Shown: one piece after another, positions 15,485 to 24,194 of the stretch
Numbering within the stretch: position 1 is the stretch's first letter
Layout of the letters: each line of letters opens with the position of its first letter
DNA from: Streptomyces filipinensis
Lineage (GTDB): Bacteria > Actinomycetota > Actinomycetes > Streptomycetales > Streptomycetaceae
Assembly (NCBI RefSeq): GCF_014649495.1
Contig: NZ_BMTD01000013.1
Span: 1-64,000, forward strand
Direction: 5' to 3'
DNA length: 64,000 bases
Position numbers and translations under genes: made by a program
Notes under the pieces: generated by a model
The model's database searches: none
What the model was told of the DNA's origin: nothing
Seen by the model: the letters and a program-made list of their open reading frames with translations, nothing else

Positions 15485-16669
15485 TCACCAGGTGACCGGT
15501 AGCGCCTTCAGGCCTCGATGGTGGAAGGAGGGCAGCCATTCCAACTCCTCGGCGGGGACCGCTAGGCGGAGGTCGGGGAACCGGGCGATGAGCCCGGTGA
15601 GCGCGACTTCGGCCTCGAGGCGCGCCAAGGGGGCGCCCAAGCAGTAGTGGATGCCGTGGCCGAAGTCGAGGTGGGTGGAGGGACGCTCGGGCTGGAAGCA
15701 ATCAGCGTCAGTGAACTGGGCGGGATCGCGGTTGGCCGAGGCGAGCGAGACCCAGACGCGGGAGCCGGTGGGGATGGTGATGCCGCCGATGGTCACGTCT
15801 TCCAGGGTGAAGCGTCGAACCCCCAGTGTGACGGGAGCGTTCCAGCGGAGGGTCTCTTCCACCACCGCGCGGACCGGTGTATGGCCGGCACGGACCGAGT
15901 CCATCACCGCAGGGTGAAGCAAGAGCGCCAATGTGGCGTTACCGATCAGGTTCACCGCGCTGGTGTAGCCGGTGAACAGGAGCAGGAAGCTCATCGCGAG
16001 CAGCTCGGGTTCGCTGAGGCTGTCGTGTTCGTCGTGGGCTTCAGTCATCGCGGTGAGCAGGTCATCGGTCGGCTTGTTGCGCTTGGCGGCGATGACGCCG
16101 GTGAGGTATCGGTGCATCTCCCGCATGGCGGCACGGGATTCCACTGCCGCGTCCTCGGAGGACCCCCGCACGCTGTCGGTCCAGGCGTGGAAATCTCGGC
16201 GATCGGCGGCGGGGATACCGAGGAGTTCGCAGATGACTTCCATGGGCAGAGGGTTTGCCAGGGAGGGCATCAGGTCGGCCGGCCGCTCTGTGATGGCGGC
16301 CAGGAGCTCGTCAGCGTGTGCCTGGACGCGCTGTCGCAGCCCCTCGATACGCCGGGCGGTGAATGCCTTCGAGACAAGACGTCGAAGCCGGGTGTGATCG
16401 GGCGGGTCCAAATTGAGGAGGTGGGCGTCCAGCTCCGGCGGCATGGATGACTGGTAACGGCCGGTGATATGGACGTTTGCCTTGTTCAATGACAACCGCG
16501 GGTCCGTGAGAGCGGCGCGCACATCCTCGTAGCGGGTGACGACCCACACGGGTGCGCCGTCAGGAGTGATGGTGCGGTGCACCGGCCCGGCTTCCCGCAG
16601 GCGGGCGTACGTCCCGTACGGGTCGGTCATGAGCGCGTCGTTGAACAGGGACGCTGGAGCAGAGGTCAT
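15485..16669 (-). CDS. Cytochrome P450
   Basis: The 394-residue soluble bacterial P450 has the heme loop FGHGIHYCLG with Cys343, the ExxR pair E272/R275 (EETLRW), and the LDPPDHTRLRRLV C-helix motif. The I helix reads LLFTGYTSAVN: where most P450s have (A/G)Gx(D/E)T, this protein has T-G-Y-T-S (233-237), lacking the acidic residue. It may catalyse a non-standard reaction or use another proton route. The start at 16669 gives the standard N-terminus. No ferredoxin or biosynthetic gene is adjacent, so the substrate is unknown. Confidence 0.93.
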   Translation of the reverse strand: MTSAPASLFNDALMTDPYGTYARLREAGPVHRTITPDGAPVWVVTRYEDVRAALTDPRLSLNKANVHITGRYQSSMPPELDAHLLNLDPPDHTRLRRLVSKAFTARRIEGLRQRVQAHADELLAAITERPADLMPSLANPLPMEVICELLGIPAADRRDFHAWTDSVRGSSEDAAVESRAAMREMHRYLTGVIAAKRNKPTDDLLTAMTEAHDEHDSLSEPELLAMSFLLLFTGYTSAVNLIGNATLALLLHPAVMDSVRAGHTPVRAVVEETLRWNAPVTLGVRRFTLEDVTIGGITIPTGSRVWVSLASANRDPAQFTDADCFQPERPSTHLDFGHGIHYCLGAPLARLEAEVALTGLIARFPDLRLAVPAEELEWLPSFHHRGLKALPVTW

Positions 16670-16789
16670 GCTCGATTCGCTTCCTCGGTCGGCTTGTGCG
16701 CGGTGGCTGCCGCCTGGTCGACGAGTTCCGAGTGCACGCCTCCACGGCCACCGGTCGATCCGGCCACCGAGCCGCACGCCCACGACCCC

Positions 16790-16890
16790 GCCCCGGCCAG
16801 CCGCGCGGAGCAGTCCGGCGCGTGCCGGCGCCGCCGCTTCCCGTCATGCCGGTGCAGCCAGGACTCGTAACCCACGTGACCGCCGACCGC
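16790..16890 (-). pseudogene. Possible TnsA-like transposase endonuclease fragment
   Basis: Leftward the frame reads GYESWLHRHDGKRRRRHAPD followed by CSARLAG. This resembles the SQPFWLHWHDG...RRHAPDYFARL strand-turn-strand of TnsA-like endonucleases, including the Asp and Arg/Lys positions. Sequence on both sides is not recognisable. It lies between the P450 promoter and the initiator tRNA. Apart from this, 16670-17064 holds nothing I can identify. Confidence 0.4.
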
Positions 16891-17064
16891 GGTCGAGTAG
16901 TAAAGGCCGGCAGAACTCGCCACGCCCTTGGGCCGGCGAAACTCCGTGATCGGATCAGCCCTCTCAAAACGCCGGTTCCAGCCCTGCTCCCTCTGGCGAT
17001 GTCGTCTTCGGCTACGCGGGACTCCCCCACGCGAGAGCACCGGTGTGTCCGGCGGAGCAACGCT

Positions 17065-17092
17065 GAAGGGGCCCGCTGCTGCGGGCCCCTTC
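17065..17092 (-). terminator. Terminator hairpin of the tRNA transcript
   Basis: GAAGGGGCCCGC and GCGGGCCCCTTC form a perfect 12-bp stem with a TGCT loop, only 3 bases past the encoded CCA end of the tRNA. On the plus strand it is followed by TTTT, so it could also stop transcripts from the left. Confidence 0.8.
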
Positions 17093-17095
17093 TTT

Positions 17096-17172
17096 TGGTA
17101 GCGGGGACAGGATTTGAACCTGCGACCTCTGGGTTATGAGCCCAGCGAGCTACCGAGCTGCTCCACCCCGCG
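17096..17172 (-). tRNA. Initiator tRNA-Met (CAT)
   Basis: The 77-nt cloverleaf includes an encoded CCA. The acceptor stem is CGCGGGG with CCCCGCT, the anticodon stem-loop is CTGGG-CTCATAA-CCCAG, and the T loop is GGTTCAAATCC. Two initiator features are visible: no Watson-Crick pair at 1:72 (C and U), and three consecutive G-C pairs next to the anticodon loop. It is a lone tRNA gene followed by a strong terminator. Confidence 0.95.
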
Positions 17173-17384
17173 TCGGTGATGCCACTCTACATGATGGATC
17201 GCGGGCCTCGGATCGGACGTCAGCCGCCACGGACGATGTTCTCGGCCCGAGGCCCTTCTGGCGCCGGCGCCACCCTTCTGATCACACCCAATCGCGGGCT
17301 ACCGGAGAACGCGCCTCCGCACAGCTGAAACCCCGGCGACTGCTGCGGCGGGCCAGATAATGCACCACCCGCCGCATCGGCGGT

Positions 17385-18893
17385 TCAGTGCTCGCAGAGG
17401 GAGAATTCCCGTTCGTAGAGCTGTTCGTTGTGCTCGTCGACGAAGAACTTACGCTCCTGCATGAGTTGTTCGCGGTAGTTCTTGGCCTGTTCAAGCGTCA
17501 TGGTCGACGTGTCGGACCATGGTTGTTGCGGTGGCACATCGGATGTCGAGACGATCTTTTCCGACGGGTCTACCAGGAAGAACGCGAGAATTTTGCGGTA
17601 TCCCGGTCGGGTACGGTCCGTGAGGCGGAATGATCCGACGCGGTGTTGCAGGATGTTCGGGAACGCCAGGCAGCGGCCCGCTGGAGTCGATGTCGATCCC
17701 AGCACCTGGTTCAGTGCGTCTTCGTCCTCCAGGCCGTACACCTCACGGAGGCCGTTGTCGTCGTTCTGTTCGTAGTGCGGGTCGTCGAGTGCCGCTCGGA
17801 AACTCAGCCGGCTTTCGGTGATGTTCTCGCTGTCCCAGTAGTAGATTCCGGTCGAGACGATCCGCTCGTTCATCATCCCCTCGACATGCCAGGAACCGCC
17901 GGGGTATTCGGGCTTGTCCGGAGTGAGATGAATGGTGGCGAGCTTGACGATGACCTGGAGACTGCGGCCGCGCAGGTCGACTCGGGCGGATTCATCGGGC
18001 AACTCGGGCGGGGTGAAGGCCGGGGCGTCCGGGACGACGGGGCGGCGGTTTTCCCACCAGTCGTCCTGGGCCTCTTCCCATGCACGGACGGCTTCTGCGT
18101 AGGCCCCATCATCACTGTAGGATGATTTGTCCGGATACTCGGGCTCTGAGTCGTACCACCCGAAAGGATCGGCCTCGATCCGCAGGGGCCGCGGATGGCG
18201 CAGGTCGGTGAGCACGTTCTCCAGCAACGGGCGGAAGCGCGCGAACAGGTCCGGCAGGACGGAGGCTAGTTCGCGATGAGTCTCGGGGTGCACGTTGTTG
18301 ACGTACGAACGGAAGGTGACATCGCCGTCGTCACTGACATCGACGTCCGTGGGTAGCCACTGGAACTTCTCCGAGAATTCGTACCTTGAGTAGCGGTCCG
18401 TCGGATTCTGCCAAGCCCTCTCGGGCGCGCCGCTCACCTCTCTCACCAAGCAGAACAGTGAGGGATGAACCAGGTCCAGTACTTGACCGTCGGATCCGGG
18501 ATGCCAGTCCTGTTCTGCATCGGGGACCTGCTCCAGAACCCGAACCGCCTCCCGCAGCCGGGATCTGAGCTCGTCGTCGATCAGTGTGTCCGACTGCCAC
18601 ACCCCGTCGACCGCGGACACCTCGATGCCGGTTCGTCCGTCCCGCAGCGCGGCGTAATGCAGGAGTTCGTCCAGCACGTAACGAACCTGCGCTTCGGTGA
18701 GGCCCTGGGCGATCGCTTCTTGCGTCCACCTGGCGACGATGCCGGCGTCGTTCATCTTGTCGAACCACCCCGGCTTCGCCCGGATGAGTGCGCTGCACTG
18801 CATCATCTGAAGTTCCCGCAGCGTTCGGGGTGTCGCGAACGATATGGAACGGGAAGCATGAAAGGGCAGCGGGAAAGCAGACGGGCCAGTCAA
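17385..18893 (-). CDS. DUF4246 protein, possible non-heme iron oxygenase
   Basis: The 502-residue protein matches DUF4246, a family best known from fungi. Typical segments are TPRTLRELQMMQ and KPGWFDKMNDAGIVARWTQE at the N-terminus, the central HLTPDKPEYPGGSWHVEGMM, then ITESRLSFR and CLAFPNILQHRV. The HVE pair followed by a distant His and Arg resembles the facial triad and 2-oxoglutarate Arg of iron dioxygenases, but this is inference. The longest frame starts with TTG at 18893; any later ATG would remove conserved N-terminal sequence. It is isolated, with no obvious operon partner. Confidence 0.8.
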   Translation of the reverse strand: MTGPSAFPLPFHASRSISFATPRTLRELQMMQCSALIRAKPGWFDKMNDAGIVARWTQEAIAQGLTEAQVRYVLDELLHYAALRDGRTGIEVSAVDGVWQSDTLIDDELRSRLREAVRVLEQVPDAEQDWHPGSDGQVLDLVHPSLFCLVREVSGAPERAWQNPTDRYSRYEFSEKFQWLPTDVDVSDDGDVTFRSYVNNVHPETHRELASVLPDLFARFRPLLENVLTDLRHPRPLRIEADPFGWYDSEPEYPDKSSYSDDGAYAEAVRAWEEAQDDWWENRRPVVPDAPAFTPPELPDESARVDLRGRSLQVIVKLATIHLTPDKPEYPGGSWHVEGMMNERIVSTGIYYWDSENITESRLSFRAALDDPHYEQNDDNGLREVYGLEDEDALNQVLGSTSTPAGRCLAFPNILQHRVGSFRLTDRTRPGYRKILAFFLVDPSEKIVSTSDVPPQQPWSDTSTMTLEQAKNYREQLMQERKFFVDEHNEQLYEREFSLCEH

Positions 18894-19158
18894 TTGCCTT
18901 GGTCCTCCCAGTCGGTGTGCGGTGGCGGGAAGGATACTTCAGCAGACTGACACCGCCGCCGTGGCCCGCACGGACCAGGGGCCGTGTAGAAGATCCGTGC
19001 GCTCTCCTGGGGTGGCACCCGCGTGTCGTGATCGCCGCACAGCGCGGGCCGTGCCCGCCGGTGGGCAGGTTCGTCCCGTCCGTGGCGTCATGAGGTCTCT
19101 GTGCGGCACAGCACTACAGAGTGCGGACGATCTCGCCTTCACAGGGGCCGCCTCCACC

Positions 19159-19269
19159 ATGCTGCACGTCCTGAGGGCGCTGCGTCGGCACGACCGGCCG
19201 ATGCGCTTCAGCGAACTGCGTCGCCTGCTGGACGGGATCACACAGAAGATGCTGACCCGGACGCGGCAC
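19159..19269 (+). pseudogene. HxlR-family regulator, N-terminal half only
   Basis: The frame reads MLHVLRALRRHDRPMRFSEL and then RRLLDGITQKMLTRT. This is the winged-helix core of HxlR regulators (VLRAL...RFSELRRxLxGIxxKMLTxTL). It then diverges and stops at 19293. The wing and C-terminal helix are missing. Nothing else is recognised between 18894 and 19399. Confidence 0.6.
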
Positions 19270-19399
19270 GCACTGCCCGAACCCGTTCGATAGCCGGTCC
19301 GGACAGCGACCGGGCGGCCGCTACGATGCTGATCTTGCACATGGCCGCGTCAAGGTGAGGTGCGGCACGACAACCGCTGCATACGGGGGGTTCCGTTCC

Positions 19400-21118
19400 A
19401 TGACGGGAACCGAAGGCGTCTTTCGCCCGCTGACGTCACAGGAACCGCGGGAACTGGCCGGTTACCGGCTGCTGGCCCGGATCGGGGAGGGTGGCATGGG
19501 GTCCGTGTACCTGTCCCACACCCGGGGCAACCAGCCCGTCGCACTCAAGATGATCCGGCGTGAGTACGCGAGCGACAGCGAGTTCCGGCGCCGCTTCCAG
19601 CAGGAGGTCCAGGCGGCTCAGCAGGTCCGCGGGTACCACCTGGTGCCGGTGGTCGACCATGACGCGGAGGGCGAACAGCCGTGGCTCGCCTCCGCGTACG
19701 TGCCCGGAGTACCCCTCGACGAGGCCGTCGACGTCCACGGTCCGCTGCCCATGGCCACCGCGCTCCAACTGGTCACCTGCGTCGCCGGTGCCTTGGACGC
19801 GGTGCACGCGGCGGGAGTGGTGCACCGCGACCTCAAGCCGGGCAACATCCTCCTCGGCGCTGACGGGCCGTGGGTCATCGACTTCGGGATCGCCCGTGCC
19901 GCCGAGTCCACCCGTCTGACGCGCAGTGGCGGCTTCATCGGCACCCCGCAGTTCATGTCCCCCGAGCAGGGCACGGGTGACGAAGTCACCCCGGCGAGCG
20001 ACGTGTTCTCGCTCGGTCTCATCGCCGCCGTCGCCGCTACCGGCCGGCACCCCTACGGCTCCGGCGGAGCCCTCACCGTCGCCACACAGATCGCCAACAC
20101 CGCCCAGCGCCCGCCGGACCTCTCGGGCTACCCGGCTGTGCTCCGCCCGCTCCTGGAGCGCTGCCTGGCAGCGGCCCCCGCCGCCCGTCCGACGCCCGCC
20201 GAACTCGCCGAGCTCTGCGCGCGAGCCTCCGGCCGGTCCTCGCGCGACTTCGACGACTGGCTCCCGGCCCCGCTGGCTGCGGCAGTCGCCGAACGGAGCC
20301 GCGCTGTACGCCGCCTCCTGGACCAGGAGGTGGCCGAGCAGCACCGCCCCGCCGCCACGTACGTACCCACGCGGCCCGGCCATCCGCTGCACCAGGCCCC
20401 CACCCAGTCCGCCCCGTCCCGCCCGAGTGCGCCGCCGCCCGCGGCCCCACGCTCGGAGCACGCATCCGCCGCGCCCAGGGGCGGTCCCGGCAAGCGGCGC
20501 CGTACGCCTCTCGTGATCGCCGCCGCAGTGGTCGCCGTCGCGGTCGGCGCGGCATGGTCGTTCTACGGAGACACCGGCCACGGCACCGGAGCGAAGGCCG
20601 GGAGCCGCAGGACGCCGGCCACCAGCCCCGGCGGGCAGAGTGCGCCCAAGAAGAAGGCTCCCTCGGCGACCGCCACGAAGAGCCCGGCGGCGAAGAGGTA
20701 CGAACCGCTCTTCAAGGACCGTCCGTTGACGATCGGCCCGCCGGGAACCGGTGTGGCGATCACCGTAGACCTGGACAAACCCAAGGTGGATCCGGCCGGT
20801 GAGATCGGCGACGACGCCGCGGAGATCCAGTACATCTACCAGTACCTGACCTTCCGTACCGCCACCGCCAAGAGCCCCGGTACCACTCCGAAGGTCTGCC
20901 GGCAGGCCGTCGACAGTGCGCCGCTCCCCTCGGAGCTTCCCAACGATGCTTTGGATCAGGGCAAAGCCCTCAAGAAGGGTGACGTCCTGTGCACGGTCAC
21001 CTCCGAGGGGAATCTCGCCATGCTCCGGCTCACCGGCGTCGTCGACTCGGGTGCGACGTCCTTCGACCCGCCGGGGTACACGGGGCTGCTCACGGTCTGG
21101 AAGAAGGCCACCGCCTAA
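19400..21118 (+). CDS. Membrane Ser/Thr protein kinase (PknB-type)
   Basis: The 572-residue protein has an N-terminal kinase domain: glycine loop IGEGGMG (28-34), Lys50, catalytic HRDLKPGN with D144, DFG (161-163), and the activation segment ending GTPQFMSPEQ. A Pro/Ala/Ser-rich linker follows (315-365), then one transmembrane helix (about 370-389) and an extracellular domain of about 180 residues with two Cys. The domain order is that of Hanks-type sensor kinases. ATG at 19400 follows a G-rich stretch. The next gene, a glycosyltransferase on the same strand, starts 348 bp later, so co-transcription is possible but not clear. Confidence 0.92.
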   Translation: MTGTEGVFRPLTSQEPRELAGYRLLARIGEGGMGSVYLSHTRGNQPVALKMIRREYASDSEFRRRFQQEVQAAQQVRGYHLVPVVDHDAEGEQPWLASAYVPGVPLDEAVDVHGPLPMATALQLVTCVAGALDAVHAAGVVHRDLKPGNILLGADGPWVIDFGIARAAESTRLTRSGGFIGTPQFMSPEQGTGDEVTPASDVFSLGLIAAVAATGRHPYGSGGALTVATQIANTAQRPPDLSGYPAVLRPLLERCLAAAPAARPTPAELAELCARASGRSSRDFDDWLPAPLAAAVAERSRAVRRLLDQEVAEQHRPAATYVPTRPGHPLHQAPTQSAPSRPSAPPPAAPRSEHASAAPRGGPGKRRRTPLVIAAAVVAVAVGAAWSFYGDTGHGTGAKAGSRRTPATSPGGQSAPKKKAPSATATKSPAAKRYEPLFKDRPLTIGPPGTGVAITVDLDKPKVDPAGEIGDDAAEIQYIYQYLTFRTATAKSPGTTPKVCRQAVDSAPLPSELPNDALDQGKALKKGDVLCTVTSEGNLAMLRLTGVVDSGATSFDPPGYTGLLTVWKKATA

Positions 21119-21466
21119 GCGTGCTCCTCGGGCCCCCTTGGCCGCGGACGGGTAGCGCACCGCCACGGCCTGGGTGCCGGGCCAGGTCCGGCGACTGCAT
21201 CATCGCCTCGCCGTGCGCGGACGCCGCGGGAGAACACGAACACCGTGCAGCCGGTCCCCCGTCCCCCTCCTCTACCCCGTCCGGTGTGCCACCGGGCGTT
21301 ACCGATCACCACCGCCGCTTCATCGGCTACCCACTCTGCGTGCACTTACCATCCATGGTATGTTCACAGAAACCTCGGAGCTTACCCCGCGCAGAACCAA
21401 ACTTCCATAGGAGATATCGGAATACTCCATGGAATGGGGTTGTCCGGTATTTGGGAGCCCATATTC
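21119..21466. other. Intergenic region before the glycosyltransferase
   Basis: This 348-bp gap has no gene I can support. Its last about 110 bp (from 21350) are clearly less G/C-rich than the surroundings and probably hold the promoter and leader of the glycosyltransferase. An in-frame ATG at 21434 could extend that protein by 11 residues but lacks a ribosome site. Confidence 0.5.
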
Positions 21467-23461
21467 ATGCCCGGTGCCAGCGTTTCGGTGATCATCGCCG
21501 CATACAATGCGATGCCCTATCTGACGCGGTGCATCGCCTCGGTCGCCGAGCAGAGCATCGGTCGTGAGCACCTTGAGGTCATCGTCGTCGACGACGGCTC
21601 CACGGACGGCACAGCCGCCGAGCTGAACCGGCTGCAGGACGTCTACCCCGGGCTGATGCGCGTGTTGCACCAGGAGAACTCCGGAGGTCCGTCCGGGCCG
21701 CGCAACGTCGGGCTGGAGCACGCCACGGGGACGTTCGTGTTCTTCCTGGACGCGGACGACCACCTCGGCCCCGAGGCGCTGGAGCGCATGGTGCGGATGG
21801 CCGAGGACAACGGCACCGACATCGTGCTCGGCAAGATGGTCGGTGTCGGTGGACGCGGGGCGCCCACCTCGATGTTCAAGCGCAACCAGCCGCGTACCGA
21901 CGTCTTCTCCTCCCGCGTCTACTGGACGCTCAACCCCATGAAGCTGTTCCGGCGGGAACTGCTGGAACGGCACGGGCTGCGGTTCCCCACCGATCTGGCC
22001 ATCGGCGAGGACCAGTTGTTCGTCGGAGCGGCCTACCTGCATGCCTCGGGCATCTCCGTGGTGGCCGACTACGACTGCCTGTTCTGGGTGCTGCGCGAGG
22101 ACGAGGGGAACATCACGCGCCGGCTGAAGGGATCCGAACGCCGGCTGCGGTTCCTGCCTCGCGTGGTCGACATGATCCTGGAGAACGTGCCGCCCGGGCC
22201 CGGCCGCGACCACCTCGCCCATCGCCACCTGACCGTCGAGGTCCAGCAGATGCTCGCCGACCAGCTCGTCTTCGAGCCTCGCGAGACTCAGAAGAAGATG
22301 CTGGGCCAACTGGCCGAGATCATCGATCCGTTGTGGCACGAGGGAATGAACAAGCAGCTCTCGGCCATGGCCCGGCTGCGACTGCACCTGGTGCGCCACC
22401 GCATGCTCGACGAACTGCTCGAACTCATCGCCTTCGAAAAGCAGCTCGCCCGGACCAAGGTGGCGACCCCCGTCCTCGTCGACGGCGGCCGGGCACTGGC
22501 CCGCTACCCCTTCCTGCGCGATCCCGAGCGTGCCATCCCCGACCTCTGCTATGACGTCACCGCCCAGCTCGCCGTCCGCCACCACGTCACCCGGGCGGAA
22601 CTACGCGGCACCGTGCTGCACCTGGCCGGCCACGCCTACCTGCACCGCGTGGAGACCCGGGACGTCACGACGCAACTGGTGCTGCGCGAGCGCGACAGCG
22701 GCACCGAATACCGCCTGCCGCTCACCCACACGGCCACACCCGGACTCGGAGCGGCCGAGGACGAGGGCCACTACACCTACGACCTCGCCGGATTCCAGGC
22801 CGCCGTCGACATCACCTCCGCCGCCGACGGCAAGCCGCTCACCGACGGGCTGTGGGACATCTCCCTCGCAGTCGGCGCCCAGGGCGTGTCCAAGGAGGTC
22901 CGGATCGGCAGCAAGCGGGCCGCCGACGTCCGCGGCGCCGCCGGCACGTATGTGGTCACCACCGGGGAGGACCTGCGCGCCGTCACCCTCTACACGACCA
23001 AACCGCACGGCAACCTCACCCTCGACCTCGGCGAGACAAAGCACCAGGTACGGCCCCTGCTGCGCCTCGACGACATCCGCTGGGTCGCAGGCACACCCAC
23101 GGAACTGCAGTTCAGCGGGCGTTGCGGTCTGGCCGAATACCCCACAGCCGCCTTGGTTTTGACCCTGCGCGACGGAGGTGGTGAGACGGCGCGGTTCCCG
23201 GTCCAGCCGATCCCTGAGGCCCCGGAGATCCGCTTCACCGTGCCGGTCAGCACTCTCCCGGCCGGAACCTGGACCGGGGAGCTCCGGCTCGGCAAGTGGA
23301 CCGTGCCGTTGCCGCCGCCTCCCGCGGATCTGCCGCCCGCCAAGTGGCGACGCCGAGGACTGCCCTGGTACGCACGCCCCGTCCCCGACTCCGCCAACCG
23401 CTTCGCGCTGCGGGTCGCGAAGACCGACCTCATCAAGGCACTCGCCCAGCGCATCAAGTAG
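21467..23461 (+). CDS. Family 2 glycosyltransferase with C-terminal accessory domain
   Basis: The 664-residue protein has a GT-A domain in the first about 240 residues: VSVIIAAYNAMPYLTRCI at the start, VDDGSTDGT, PSGPRNVGLEHATG and the metal-binding FLDADDHL (DAD 95-97). The remaining about 420 residues include a helical linker and beta-rich repeats (TQLVLRERDSGTEYRLPL; VQPIPEAPEIRFTVP), reminiscent of wall-teichoic-acid glycosyltransferases of the TarS/TarP class. There is no signal or membrane segment. GGGAG at 21453 supports the ATG at 21467. A role in cell-wall polymer decoration is likely; the sugar is unknown. Confidence 0.88.
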   Translation: MPGASVSVIIAAYNAMPYLTRCIASVAEQSIGREHLEVIVVDDGSTDGTAAELNRLQDVYPGLMRVLHQENSGGPSGPRNVGLEHATGTFVFFLDADDHLGPEALERMVRMAEDNGTDIVLGKMVGVGGRGAPTSMFKRNQPRTDVFSSRVYWTLNPMKLFRRELLERHGLRFPTDLAIGEDQLFVGAAYLHASGISVVADYDCLFWVLREDEGNITRRLKGSERRLRFLPRVVDMILENVPPGPGRDHLAHRHLTVEVQQMLADQLVFEPRETQKKMLGQLAEIIDPLWHEGMNKQLSAMARLRLHLVRHRMLDELLELIAFEKQLARTKVATPVLVDGGRALARYPFLRDPERAIPDLCYDVTAQLAVRHHVTRAELRGTVLHLAGHAYLHRVETRDVTTQLVLRERDSGTEYRLPLTHTATPGLGAAEDEGHYTYDLAGFQAAVDITSAADGKPLTDGLWDISLAVGAQGVSKEVRIGSKRAADVRGAAGTYVVTTGEDLRAVTLYTTKPHGNLTLDLGETKHQVRPLLRLDDIRWVAGTPTELQFSGRCGLAEYPTAALVLTLRDGGGETARFPVQPIPEAPEIRFTVPVSTLPAGTWTGELRLGKWTVPLPPPPADLPPAKWRRRGLPWYARPVPDSANRFALRVAKTDLIKALAQRIK

Positions 23462-23513
23462 ACGGCGCCGCCGTGCGCACTGCGCGCACCGGGGCCCATC
23501 GGATCTTCGGTCG

Positions 23514-23690
23514 TCAGTGCGTCAGGCGGCGTGCCCGACGTGGCCACGGCGTCACACTTCTCAGGTGTCGCCACCACCGCACCACCGCTGGTGTGTCCGC
23601 CGTGTAGTGGGCAGTCGGCACGTGCCGCCAGTCCGACAGCGGGCCGAGCGGTGTTCCTTCGGGTGAGTACTTGCGGGGCACGTCTGGCAT
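23514..23690 (-). CDS. 58-aa basic hypothetical protein
   Basis: The ATG at 23690 is preceded by an almost perfect ribosome site (CCAGGAGGAGCC). The peptide starts MPDVPRKYSPEGTPLGPLSD, is rich in Pro, Trp, His and Arg (four Trp and nine Arg), and has no membrane segment. No family is recognised. The ribosome site is the main reason for calling it; the 76-bp gap to the gene on its right does not contradict a shared transcript. Confidence 0.5.
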   Translation of the reverse strand: MPDVPRKYSPEGTPLGPLSDWRHVPTAHYTADTPAVVRWWRHLRSVTPWPRRARRLTH

Positions 23691-23766
23691 GGCTCCTCCT
23701 GGTCGGTACGTACCCCAGTCTTGCGCAGGCCGTTGTCCGCCCGGGTTCACCCCTCGGTCAGCTCCA

Positions 23767-24051
23767 TCACCGCTCGGGCGTCCAGTGCGCGTGCACCGGC
23801 ACGGTCTCCGGCGCCTTGCCCGGTGGCAGGCCCAGTTCCTGCGCCACCGGCATCAGGACCCCCATGAACTTCTGCAGCGCCTGCTCGGACTCCCACACGT
23901 CGTAGATCACCAGGCCCGGGCCTGCGGGAACGCAGACATGGGACAGACACCCCGCGAGCGGGTTGCCGGGAAGAGCCTGGAGCCTCGCGGTCAGCGCGTC
24001 GTACTGTTCGGTCGTCACGCCCACCAGCTCGGCCGTCATCAAGATCGCCAT
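23767..24051 (-). CDS. Dimeric alpha-beta barrel (ABM-like) protein
   Basis: The 94-residue protein has the ferredoxin-like pattern of antibiotic-biosynthesis-monooxygenase domains: a first strand (MAILMTAELVGV), a helix (EQYDALTARLQAL), a strand with Val/Ile (GLVIYDVWESEQALQKFM) and a final segment ending VPVHAHWTPE. Such proteins act as small oxygenases, isomerases or heme-binding proteins. It precedes oleD by 143 bp on the same strand downstream of the ole operon, so it might be transcribed with it, but nothing shows participation. Confidence 0.75.
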   Translation of the reverse strand: MAILMTAELVGVTTEQYDALTARLQALPGNPLAGCLSHVCVPAGPGLVIYDVWESEQALQKFMGVLMPVAQELGLPPGKAPETVPVHAHWTPER

Positions 24052-24194
24052 TCGTCTTCCCCCTCGCCGTTCCGCCGGTCGCCACCATGACGGTCGGTAC
24101 CGAGGTCAGTACAGCACGTGCGCGGCCGAGCGGACATCCAGCGTGCGGGTGCACGGGGTGGGCGGGGCGCGCGCTCCCCTTCCGGGTTCTTGGC

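Noticed and set aside
17065..17092. Terminator for a plus-strand gene
   Set aside because: It is followed by TTTT on the plus strand, but no plus-strand gene ends nearby, and it lies 3 bases past the tRNA 3' end, so the tRNA is the better owner.
19436..21166. 576-codon minus frame opposite the Ser/Thr kinase
   Set aside because: Mirror of kinase codons; no domain, no ribosome site.
15485..23461. Biosynthetic gene cluster linking P450, DUF4246 protein, kinase and glycosyltransferase
   Set aside because: Genes lie on different strands with IS debris and a tRNA between them; no scaffold-forming enzyme is present.
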